A stretch of 64,000 nucleotides of DNA from positions 25,953,238-26,017,237 of the forward strand of contig NC_053149.1 in assembly GCF_016808335.1 (NCBI RefSeq). Reading direction: 5' to 3'. The stretch is from Panicum virgatum (taxonomy: Eukaryota; Streptophyta; Magnoliopsida; Poales; Poaceae). The notes beneath the pieces were generated by a model. That model was not told where the DNA came from and searched no databases. It was given only the letters and a program-made list of their open reading frames with translations. The stretch's first letter is position 1, and the number at the start of each line of letters is the position of its first letter. This document shows positions 10,669 to 20,621 of this stretch, one piece after another. Both the position numbers and the translations under genes were made by a program.

Positions 10669-11970
10669 CTAAGACTTGATGGTGGAGCGCGGAGTAAATT
10701 CGATCGAGAATGCGCCAAGTTCCATTGACCATTTGATGACTCGTCCGTTGACTTCCTTGTTGTGGAGGATGTTGCTGAGTGGATATGATGAGGCCACCTT
10801 GATCTTGTGAGCCTGGAAATAATGCCAAATCTTCCTTGACGTGATGAGGATGGCGTACAACAGCTTCTGCACTTGAGGGTAGCGTGCCTTTGATTCGCCG
10901 AGTACTTCACTGACGAAGTAGATGGGTCGTTGCACTTTGTAGATGTGGCCCAGCTCGTCGCGCTCGACGACCAGGATGGTACTCACCACGCTGGTAGTGG
11001 CTACGATGTACAGGAGGAGGACCTCCCCGTCTTCAGGTGCCGTTAGGACGGGTGGCATGGTGAGGAAATCCTTGAGCTCTTGGAATGCTTTGGAAGCATC
11101 TTCGTTCCTCTCGAACTTGTTAGACTTCCGGAGAAGTTTGAAGAAGGGTACGCCTCTGTCGCCGAGTCGGCTTATGAACCGACTCAAGGCAGCCATGCAC
11201 CTTGTAAGCTTCATCAGGTCCTTTTTGCTCTTGGGAGGCTTCATGTACCTGATGGCGTTGACCTTGGTGGGATTGGCTTCGATACCCTGGCTACTGACTA
11301 TGAAGCCGAGTAGTTTTCCGGACGGGACACCGAACACACACTTGGTCGGGTTGAGCTTCCATTTGATTTTCCTGAGATTTTCAAATGTCTCGGAGAGGTC
11401 TGTAATGAACTGGTCATTACATTTTGTCTTGGCGATGACATCATCGACATAAGCCTCGGTGTTGCGCCCGATCTGCCCCTGGAGGCATCTCTGGATGACC
11501 TTCTGGTAGGTTGCGCCGGCATTCTTGAGGCCAAACATCATGGTGTTGTAGCAGTAGGCCCCGAAGGGAGTGATGAAGGATGTCTTCTCTTGATCCGACT
11601 CCTTGAGGGCTATCTGGTGGTACCCTGAGTAATAGTCAATAAAAGAAAGGAGAACACACCCGGCCGTCGAGTCAATGACCTGGTCGATGCGTGATAGAGG
11701 GAAGTGGTCCTTAGGGCAGTGTTTGTTGAGGTCTATATAGTCAACACACATTCTCCATTCACCATTTTTCTTTTTTACAAGGACTGGGTTTGCCAGCCAA
11801 TCTGGGTGTACGACTTCTCTGATGAAACCAGCGGCTAGGAGTTGGGTTACTTCTACCCTAATAGCCTCCTTTCGATCCTGCGCGAAGCGACGAAGTCGTT
11901 GCTTGACGGGCTTCGCCGTCTTGTCCAGATCTAAGGAGTGCTCAGCCTCCTCCCTTGGGACTCCGGGCAT
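10669..11970 (-). pseudogene. Element C reverse transcriptase and first RNase H
   Basis: A 433-codon open run begins PGVPREEAEHSLD, continues through LLAAGFIREVVHPDWLANPV, GEWRMCVDYIDLNKHCPK and IDYYSGYHQIALKE, has the catalytic AYVDDVIAKT box, and passes into thumb and RNase H (APEDGEVLLLYIV, GESKARYPQVQKLLYAI) to a TAG after TPRSTIKS. The first RNase H has lost the usual Asp of the 'LY(L/I)A.S' strand (YIVATTSV), as is common in Tat elements that rely on the second RNase H. The reading is otherwise clean over more than 1.3 kb, so C is not very old. Confidence 0.88.
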
Positions 11971-12033
11971 GTCAGATGGCTTCCATGTGAAGATGTCCCA
12001 ATTCTCCCGGAGGAAGGAGGTGAGCGCGCCTTC

Positions 12034-12765
12034 CTACGCCGAGTCGAGGCTGGCCCCGATTACGGCGGTCTTGTGTGGTTCTTCGTCCTGGAGGATGATG
12101 GTCTTGGTTGCCACGGTCGGAGTGAGTTGCGACCCGGAAGTCGACTCCTTGGCTGGGATAATTTGCTGGTCCGCCGGGAGGTTCTTTGCTGCCTGGGCAA
12201 CAAGAACGGAGTTCCTGGATCGTTCTAGGGTGTCGGAGAGCTCGATGTTTTTGGCCTCGCACGTGTAGGAGATCTGCAAGTCTCTGTAGACTGAGAGGAC
12301 CCCCTATGGAGCTAGCATCTTCAGGAGAAGATACATGTGGTTGGGTATCGCCATGAACTTGGCGAGGGAGGGTCTTTCCAAGATGGCGTGGTAGGAGGTC
12401 TCGAACTCGGCGACCTCGAAGTTGACATACTCGGTGCGGTAGTTGTCGCGGGTGCCGAAGGTGATCGGCAGGGTGGCCCGGCCGACAGGGGTCGACCCGG
12501 CTTCGAGAATGATGCCGTAGAAAGCCTAGTCAGATGGGACCAAGGATGCCATGTCGTAGCCCATGCTCTACAGCGTGCTGGCGAAGATAATGTCGAGGGT
12601 GCTGCCACCATTGACGAGTACTTTGGCTAGGCGGACCTGGCTTACCACCGGGCTGACCACGAGGGGGTAGGCACCCAGCCTGGGCAGGTGGACCCAGTGG
12701 TCGCGGAGGTCGAAGGTTATCGGCATCTCCGACCACCAGAGGGGTTCAACCGGGTGTTTGAACAC
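12034..12765 (-). pseudogene. Element C protease, catalytic Asp changed to Asn
   Basis: Minus-strand reading gives PITFDLRDHWVHLP, then VLVNGGSTLDIIFASTL where family members have VLVDGGST. The codon is AAT where GAT is expected (~12612), a change that removes the catalytic Asp. A TAG follows FASTL, another lies after PSD, and the open frame resumes with GSTPVGRATLPITFGTRDNY, FETSYHAILERPSLAKFMA and the RT linker. It would process the polyprotein if intact. Confidence 0.8.
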
Positions 12766-15239
12766 TTGGTTGACTTCTCTGTTGTCCAGCTTGAGCTTGC
12801 GCTGGCATGCTGGCTTGCTAGGGCCGCCGTATATGAAGTTGACGGCCCTGTCTTCTTCCTGGAAGTTCCCAGGGGAATCTTCCCTTCGCTCGTCATCATC
12901 TCGCCTGGGCGAGTTGCGCCTTCATGGGCGCGCCCGGGTGGTCCTGGAACCACCCGGCCTGTCGCGGTCGTCGCAGTGGGGTCGCTTGGGGTCGTCGTCC
13001 TTGATAACGCCGTTGGAGAGTGCTCGGCACTCCCGGGCAGTGTGGTTTGCGTCCTTGTGCCAAGGACACTTGCCATCCAGGAGTCGATCCAGGTCCGCTT
13101 GGTTGAGGGTGGAGCGGAACTGGGATCTTTCGGCGACGGCGACGGTGTTCTCGGGGCCACACTTGCGGTCCCGGTTCTTGGAGGACTTGGCGCGGTCGTG
13201 TTTCTTCCCATGGCGAGGTGGGCGATCGTTGCGGTGGCGTTCCGAGCGGTTTTCCCGCTGCGGGGGACGCTCGGAGTAGTCGTTCTTGTGCCGGCGGCGA
13301 GCCCGCTCAGCTTCCTCCATGTCAGCGTGCTTGTTGACGACCGCCATCATGTCGCCCACGGTCTTGGGGTAGGTCTAGAACATCTTCCTCCACAATTCGA
13401 TATTGTGGAGGCCTTCATTGAATTAGTGGATGACGTCCCTGTCATCAGCTTCCGTAATGGTATTACGGTTAGCAAAGTACCTTTTGATGTAGTCGTGGAG
13501 GGAATCGTCCGGTTGCTGCACAACACTGGCCAGATCCCATCTGGTCTTGGGACCCGGGCAAGATGCCTGGTAGTACTGGACGAAGGCTCCACAGAGATCC
13601 TGCCAACTATTGATGGAGCCAGCGGGAAGTGCTTCGAGCTAGTTGAGAGCTTGGGGACCCATCATGGCCGGGAAGTAGGTGGCCATGATGTCGTTGTCGC
13701 CGTGGGCAGCTCGGACGGCGATGGAGTAGATGCGCAGCCACGTCTTGGGGTCCGACTCGCCATCGTACTTCTCGATCCCGGTAGGCTTGAAGGTGGCGGG
13801 CCACTGGATGGCCCAGAGCTGGCGAGAGAAGGCGGAGAAGCCGTCGAGGTTGTTGCCGGGGTTGTTGTCGCAGCGAGGACATCGTGGGCGGTTGTCACCC
13901 CGGCGACCGGAGTTCTGGTAGTCGATGTCGGAGTCGCCATTTTCCTCGTCGTACTGGCGGCGTCGCGTTGGCAGTGATGGTTGTTGACGCGCTGACGCAG
14001 GTCTTGTTGGTTGAGTTGGAGGCGGAGATCGCCTTGGTTGACCTCTCCGTCTTCGCCATGAGGTCGTGTTGAGTGATGACTTGACTGGGCGCGGTTGGTC
14101 GAGTTGTCCTCCCGTAGCTGCTGAGCTTGCGTGGCGGCCATGTGCAGGCGAGCACGGGCCTTGACGATCTCGGGGATCTCCTGAAGACCCTCGAGCACCT
14201 GGAACACTGCGGCGAGGTTGGCCGACGATGTAGCGAAGACGTCTTGGCCGTTGTAGTTGAGGACAAAGTCGGCGTCGAGGTTGCAGGGCCGGATTGGTGA
14301 ACGCCGATTCCTAGGGTTGCGGCATTCGGCGTTCTCCAGGTCGTGGTTGGCCCTATCGATGGCCTCGTCAATACGCGTCATGTCGGCGGGAACCTCGTTG
14401 CGGCAGAGTCGTTGGGCCTTCTCCTCATCAGTCTCGTTTTCACGAGTGTCAGAGTCATCGGAGACGATGAAGATTCGGCGATGCTCCGTTGCAGAAGAGT
14501 GGTTGGGTGGGAGGGTGAACGAGGCATGTTGGAAGCCAAGTTCCTCTCCCGAAGTCGGGTCAGATCGGAGGGTTGCCGGGTCGGGTAGTCGCTCTCGAAT
14601 CTAATCTGGGTACGTTGCAGCGGCATTGCGGAGCTCGAAGGGGATCCGATCTGGGTCGTCGTGGTGATGGAGTACGTCCTTGCCGAGCCTGATGCACTCG
14701 GCGATGGATCTGCCGACTAGATCTATTTGAGAGATAAGATCGTCAGCCGATCTGGCTGGACGACGGGTCGTCCTGGAAGAAGTGACCGTGGCAGAGTCCG
14801 CCTCGGGTTCGGGAACCCCGAGCGAGGCAAATCTCAGAGTGATCAGATTAGATCTGGTCCTGGTGGGAGCATTGCTGAGTTCACAGAGAACACGGTCGGG
14901 GTCGTCCCGATGGCGAAGCGCGAATTCGCCGAGTCGAATGCACTCGGCGATGGATCTACTGACGCGATCTATCTGGAAGATCAGGTCGTCAGCAGATTCG
15001 TCAGGATGACGGGTCACCTTGGTTGGCGTGGCTGCCATGTTGTAGCTCTCGGGCGCTTGGGGGGTTAGATCGGATCTATCCCTGGCGACGACGTTGCCTC
15101 CGGTGGCAGGAGAGCCGGAAGCGGGGTTCCTGGGAACCGTAACCTCCGGGAAGCTTCCGAAGGTGAAGGAGAAGCCGAACGTCACCTCCATCTGGGCGGT
15201 GATGCTGGCGGAGAAGACGACACCGGTGTTGGCTGCCAT
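12766..15239 (-). pseudogene. Element C gag with internal duplication
   Basis: The ATG is at 15237-15239 (MAANTGVVFSAS), 46 bases after the LTR. The first frame (to 14601) carries two copies of an ADDLI(F/S)QID..(S/G)RSIAECIRLG unit 82 codons apart. After frame changes, the middle part reads MTRIDEAIDRANHDLENAEC and VLEGLQEIPEIVKARARLHM. The conserved gag core (FKPTGIEKYDG, PKTWLRIYSIAVRAAHGD) lies near 13680-13810, and the C-terminal part (12922-13359) has an Arg-rich stretch and the knuckle-like CPWHKDANHTAREC. At least three frameshifts break it. Confidence 0.75.
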
Positions 15240-15266
15240 TGAACTCAACGTGTGAGCCCTGAGTCC

Positions 15267-15284
15267 CCTACCTGGCGCGCCAAC
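15267..15284 (-). other. Primer-binding region of element C
   Basis: On the minus strand, just after the LTR end CCGACA and two bases (GT), the DNA reads TGGCGCGCCAGGTAGGGG. It is a near copy of the B and F sites; the central six bases form the palindrome GCGCGC. Confidence 0.6.
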
Positions 15285-15741
15285 TGTCGGATTGTTATTC
15301 CGGCTAGTCCACCAGGGGTGTACCCAGCGGTAGAGTTTCAGGACGGGATCTCAGGACCAAGAGCTCGATGGTAACACGAAGACGTAGGGACTTAGACAGG
15401 TTCGGGCCGCGATGAGCGTAATACCCTACGTCCTGTGTTCGGGGTTGTATTAGGGTTTGCAGGATGCTGTGAAAAGTGGAGAGAGTCTATGGGTCGGCCT
15501 ACGTCTCCTTTATATAGACCAGGAGGCGTAGGGGTACAAGGAATGATATACTCGGGTTGTTTTACAAGGAAGGAGGTCGGTTAAGATCCCTAGATATCCG
15601 GGTCTCTAGTTAGAGCCTCTCGTCCTGATCCTCTGAGAATCCTTTCTGCGCACGGCTGAGTCCCGCGCCGAGTAGCTGTAGCCGAGTCACCGAGCAGGGT
15701 AGTCTCCCGGGTTCGGGGACCCCACTCGGCAGGGAGGTACA
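15285..15741 (-). repeat. 5' LTR of element C
   Basis: On the minus strand it starts TGTACCTCCCTGCCGAG and ends AACAATCCGACA, 457 bp with TG...CA ends. A TATA box (GTCTATATAAAGG) lies at about 15512-15524. The next plus-strand bases (15742) are B pol, so this is C's outer boundary. The five flanking bases are TAGAT; the mate was deleted with C's other end. Confidence 0.8.
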
Positions 15742-15906
15742 TAGATCCACCTCCATCAACGAGTCTAAAGCAATGCAGATCGACGAGGCCCCGCCTTCTT
15801 AAGACTGGCACGACCAGTATCTCAACTGGATAAACTGAGGGGTGCTACCCTGATCGACAGGGAACTGTACAAGCGCAGCCCCTCGGGCATCTTTCAACGC
15901 TGCATC
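15742..15906 (+). pseudogene. Element B pol fragment between C and D
   Basis: Reading gives AMQIDEAPPS, a stop, DWHDQYLNWIN, a stop and GVLP, then after a small deletion TLIDRELYKRSPSGIFQRC. This is the spacer between RNase H and the integrase zinc domain of Tat elements. The last codons continue in frame at 29583 once D and one TSD copy are removed, which proves that D landed in B. Confidence 0.8.
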
Positions 15907-18900
15907 TGTAACACCCAGTTTATAAAAGAACATAAACCGAGCAATCATATATGTGCCAGGATCAAGTCACACGTATATACAACAGAATGAACAGTATATC
16001 ATAGCACATATCACGTAAAAGATATAATAAAGCGAATACGAATGTTATTTATTACAATAATGACAAAATGTCTGATACAGCGGAAGCGAAGTACAAATAC
16101 GATAAAAGAACTCTCCGAAGCTGAGTAGGGCGCCACAGGGACGTCGACTGGGAGACGAATGCCTAGAAGTCCTCGTAGTCCTGGTAGCGCTGAGCGAACT
16201 CCCTCGTATCGGCAGGAACTGAGCAGCAGTAGCGTAACCAAGAGGAAAAAGTAGAGAAGAGGCAAGGGTGAGTACACAACTTGTACTCAACAAGTATAAC
16301 ATAAACTATGAGGCTCTAAGGTTGGCTGACTCAACTGCATTAGCTTTTAATCTTGGCAAAATTTTATTAGAGCTATTTACTGCGAGTTGATGAATTACCA
16401 TTAACCCAGTTACATAGTAATTACTCAGGATTAATTATGTAACTACTGAGAGCCATACCAAAACCAAGTCACCAAGGTAACCCCGAGAGGCACCCCCTCG
16501 TCGGAAGGAGCTAACCCCACTAATCAAAAGGAGGATCTGGGCCGCTCAAAACCGTGAGCACGGCTAATATACCAGTTTTACACTCTGCAGAGGTTGCACA
16601 TCTTTACCCACAAGTCGTGAGCTACGCCAGTTGTTCATCACACTTCCTTAGGTGAGATGACTAGCGACTCACTACGAGGCCTTTACAAAGAATCTCGTTG
16701 GTAGGGAGTAACCGCGAGAGTGGATCGGCGACCATGTAGCAGGTCTAGTCGGTGTCAAGAATACCACAGACGAGGCCACTCAGTACGAGGGACATAGAAG
16801 CTTACCACCCTTGCCCCGCAGGTAAGTTACTCCAAACCAAAAAGACCTAATTATTACGCCAAGTCTATCCCATTCTAGCCTTGTGGTAGCGCTGTTGTCC
16901 CAGGTTGTCGCTCTATGAACCGGTCCTTATGGAGAGTGGCCAACCAGGCAGTAAGCACCGTGCTGGCCCCCTAAACCATGTTTTTACAAAAACCATCTTT
17001 TAACGAGACGTGAGCCACTCATCCACACAGAGGGCCACTCTCAGAATTAAGTTCAAGTAAACCATTAGTCAAATTAATTAAAAAGGACCAGAGTGTGTTA
17101 TAGCGCAGCAACCTAGCACAACTAACCAAAATGCAACCCAAGGATATATATATAAAGGATATAAAGTGGCTAGGAATGTCCTTATAGGCATACAATATTA
17201 AAATGCAGTATGAAAATGTATTTAAAGGTGATAGGTTGTTCATGTTATACTTGCCTTCCTCGTACTGCTCTGGCTGCTGCTCAAACTGCTCCGAAGACGG
17301 CTGCTCCGGGTACTGGTACTGGGGCTCCTCAGATGGATCAACGTCTACTCACGAACACATGGCCAAAACAATGCACAATAATAAGCATACAAGCAAACAC
17401 TAATAAAAACTAAGAAACAGTACATCAAAAAACAGCACACTAAACTAGTCTAAAACTATTCTACGCGTTACAACGATCGCGTGGACATAAAGAACGCCTA
17501 AAACGGAGCTAAAATGCATAAACTAGGCCTAAAACAAGGTTCAGGGGCTTATTTGCGAGAAAAACTAAGTTCTAGGGGGGTTTTTTGCAAAAACTGAGGA
17601 CTAAAACGTGAATAAGGGATAGTTCTGGGGTCTAACTCGCGAAATTACCAAGCTAGGACGGCGGGTTCTATATTTAGAAAGCTCAGGGGGTTATGTGCTA
17701 AAAACAGGACCAAACTGTAATTAGTTTTCTATACAGCTGGACCGCGGGTTGAATCCACTAAAACCCAGGGGCTCTTTATGAAGTTTGCCAGGCTAAAGGG
17801 GTACGCGCCGATCTGGATCGTTGGATCCAGATCTGATGGCCTGGGTTTTAAGGGCCCTGGATCTAATCTTGGCCGCTTGTTTCGGATCGAATGGCCGAGG
17901 CGGGTTGGACGCGCGGGCGGCGGCGCTGACTGGCGGAACAAGGCTTCCGCGGCGGAGGGGTCGCCGGAGTAAGCAAATCCGGCACTCTCGGAGTCCGCTC
18001 GGGGTTCGGATTGGCCGTGGAGCACCGCCGTGGCGTGCGTAACGCACTGGAGGCCACAAGGAGGCGGCTCGGGGCTAGAACGGGCCCATCGACGGCGAGG
18101 GCGGCTCGGCGGCCATGGAGCTCGCCGGAGCGCGGTGCCTGGGCGCCTAGAGCGCGCCAGGGTCTACGGGATATAGCGCATGGGATCAGGGGGGACTTGG
18201 GGCGCTTACCCAGGACTCGAATCGGGCCGAAGACGCGGCGCAAGGTCCGTTGGCGTCGACGGCGGCCGGCGGCGCAGGAACGGGCATGGTGACGAGGCCG
18301 GCGCAGGGCGCTTCCGGGTGCTGGATCTGCCGGAGGGGTCCGTGCGGGTCCTGTGAAGGTGGTCCAGGGGCCAAATAAGTCCGGTGGTCACCGGAGGTGA
18401 CGAATTGAGGCGGAGCAGGGGCTCACCGGCGTGGAGGTCGCGGCGGCGCTCCGCTCCGAGCAGAGGCAAGGCGGCAGCTAGGGTTGTGCGGTGCTGCGGG
18501 GTGAGATGGGGGCGCAGAGGGTCTCGGGCGGTGTTTAAAGGAGGGGGGGGGCGAGGATCCTGGGCGTGCGTGCCCAGCGTGATCCCGGCGGGGATAGCGG
18601 CCGCAATTCTCGGCCGGGCGGGGCGGGTCGTGCAACGGTCTTGCGCGGACCCAGGCTCTGGTGGCGAAGTTTCTAGAAGGAGGGCGACGCTCGGGATGTC
18701 CTGGCAGTGGACCCTGCGGTGGCGGGGTGGCCCACGAGCAGGCGAGGGAGCGGCGGAGCAGAGGAGCTCGGGTGTGACCGGTGCGCGCGCGGAGGAGGCG
18801 GAGAAGATAGAGCTGACACGCGGGGCCGGCCCGTCAGCGGAGGCGAGCGCGCGATGCGCTGGGCTCGGGCGCGTGCGGGGCGGTGACGCCTGGGCCCGGC

Positions 18901-19373
18901 TGTCAGCCAGAGGAGTCATGCACGCGGGCTGAGGAGCATGTGCTGGGCCGCACGGCCAACGGGCCGGGGTGCGGAGCGGCTGAGGAAAAAGGGGAGAGGT
19001 GAGCGGGCTGGGCTCCTGGGCCGCGGGGAAAGGAGAGGGAGGAGTGGGCCGCAGGAGAGAGAGAGCGGGCTGGGCTGGGAAGTTGGGTTTGGGCTGGGTT
19101 GACTTTGGGTGTGGGTTTGCTTTCTATTTCTCTCTTTCTAAATCTAATTCAAACAAAGTTTGAATTCAAATATGAATTTGAATTCAAACCACAATCAAAT
19201 AAAAGTATGCACCAGCATGAATGCAACACAAAAATTTAAACCTATGATAAATTTTAATTACTTATGACACAAAATTAAATTAAATGCAAGGCTAAACACA
19301 ATAATCCTTAGGAAATTAAATAAAGCCGTTTAAATTTATTAATAAATGCTGAAATTTAAATTAGGGTGTTACA
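15907..19373 (-). repeat. 3' LTR of element D
   Basis: This 3467-bp LTR has TGTAAC...GTTACA ends. On the minus strand it opens AT-rich (GAATTCAAA words, 19150-19200), passes a GC-rich block (17860-18960), and ends in a 1.9-kb lower-GC part. The TATA word conserved in the partner LTR is altered here (TTTAAAG, ~18533-18539). A strong donor-like CTGG|GTAAGC lies near 18210. Acidic exon-like segments lie at 17251-17344 and 16163-16218; both are discussed in findings. Confidence 0.9.
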
Positions 19374-19390
19374 GACCCTACCCCCTTAAA
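19374..19390 (-). other. Polypurine tract of element D
   Basis: On the minus strand TTTAAGGGGGTAGGGTC abuts the 3' LTR start TGTAACACC. This is the expected plus-strand primer position. Confidence 0.8.
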
Positions 19391-19391
19391 G

Positions 19392-19411
19392 AAATCTCGT
19401 CCCCGAGATTT
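19392..19411 (-). other. Hairpin beside element D's polypurine tract
   Basis: AAATCTCG and CGAGATTT form an 8-bp perfect stem with a 4-base loop. The pol stop codon (19410-19412) overlaps the stem. Element G has the equivalent hairpin at 58013-58033. Confidence 0.75.
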
Positions 19412-20621
19412 AGCTGGGCTGGCTAGCAAAGAGATCTGGATATGTCTTCATCAGCTCATCTTCTCGCTCCCAAGTAGCCTCGGCTTCACTGTGGTGACTC
19501 CACTGGACTCTGCACATCTTGATGCGCTTGTTCCGAGTAACCCTCTCTGATGTCTCCAGAATCTTCACCGGATGCTCAACATAAGTCAGATCTTCCTGCA
19601 CATCTACTCCATCCAGTGGTGCCTGCTCCTCGGGTACTCGCAAACACCTCTTCAGCTGAGATATATGGAAGACATCATGAACTCCTGAAAGGCTGAGAGG
19701 TAACTCCAGGCGATAAGCAACTTCGCCTTTCCGCTCTAGCACCTTGAATGGCCCCACATACCGAGGTGCTAACTTCCCCTTGACATTAAATCTCCGGATT
19801 CCTCTCATCGGAGACACCTTCAGATACACATAATCACCGACACTGAAAGTCAGGTCTCTCCGTTTGCCATCTGCATAGCTCTTCTGTCTGCTCTGTGCAA
19901 TCCTCAGATTTTCTCGCACAGCCTGAACCATCTGCTCTGCATCATCTATGATCTCAGGGCCAAAGAGCTGCTTCTCACCTATCTGATCCCAATAGAGAGG
20001 AGTCCTGCACTTTCTGCCATACAATGCCTCGAAGGGGGACTTCTTCAGACTTGCCTGGTAGCTGTTGTTGTATGAGAACTCAGCATATGATAGGCACTTA
20101 TCCCGACTAGTACCGTACTGAATAGCACAAGCCCTCAGCATATCCTCCAACACTTGGTTGGTTCTCTCTGTCTGCCCATCTGTCTGAGGGTGATAAGCCG
20201 TACTGAAACGCAGCTTCGTATCTAATGAGTCATGGAGCTGCTCCCAGAACCGAGAAGTGAACTGAGACCCTCTGTCAGATATGATCTTCTTAGGCACACC
20301 ATGCAAGCAGACAATCCGAGAGATGTACAACTCTGCAAGTCTAGCACCGGAGTAAGTAGTGTTCACTGGGATGAAGTGAGCAACCTTCGTCAACCGATCC
20401 ACTACTACCCAAATGGAGTTGTACCCTTTCTGAGTACGAGGCAATCCAACAATGAAATCCATAGTGATTTCCTCCCATTTCCACTCTGGAATCTTCAAAG
20501 GCTGTAACAGACCTGCTGGCCTCTGATGCTCAGCCTTGACACGCTGACAGGTGTCACAAATAGCCACGTACTCTGCCACTGAACGCTTCATCCCATACCA
20601 CCAGAAGCGTTCCTTCAGATC
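19410..20621 (-). pseudogene. Element D integrase core and chromodomain-like tail
   Basis: The minus-strand frame reads RFWWYGMKRSVAEYVAICDTC (the CC half of the HHCC zinc site), then IPEWKWEEITMDFIVGLPRT with the first catalytic Asp, SIWVVVDRLTKVAHFIPV, IISDRGSQFTSRFWEQL with the second Asp, and HPQTDGQTERTNQVLEDML with the Glu. The C-terminal part has GDYVYLKVSPMRGIRRF, GPFKVLERKGEVAYRLELP, HDVFHISQLKRCL and a chromodomain-like end (KMCRVQWSHHSEAEATWE) that in chromoviruses steers integration toward chromatin marks. No internal stop is seen; it ends with TAA at 19410. Its start is severed by E1. Confidence 0.92.

Larger units (their letters stand above)
9379..15741 (-). mobile_element. Element C: Tat-lineage gypsy element, 3' part deleted
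   Basis: On the minus strand the order is LTR (15741-15285), primer-binding region, gag, protease, RT, RNase H, second RNase H, and integrase cut off at 9379. It lies inside B's pol in opposite orientation. The right flank (15742 on) is B pol in frame with later B pieces, so C inserted there. The left end lacks the integrase C-terminus and the 3' LTR. B also lacks the RT palm through RNase H at this point, so one deletion took both ends. Stops are scattered through pol. Confidence 0.85.

Noticed and set aside
12688..13977. A 429-codon plus-strand open frame
   Set aside because: It is the complement of element C's gag and protease, which have clear family motifs on the minus strand. The plus reading is Val/Gly-rich without motifs.
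18206..18919. A 237-codon Pro/Arg/Ala-rich open frame on the minus strand in D's LTR
   Set aside because: It lies in a very GC-rich block where all frames are open, has biased composition and no domain, and the second LTR keeps only part of it. I treat it as leader DNA, except for the donor site noted in findings.
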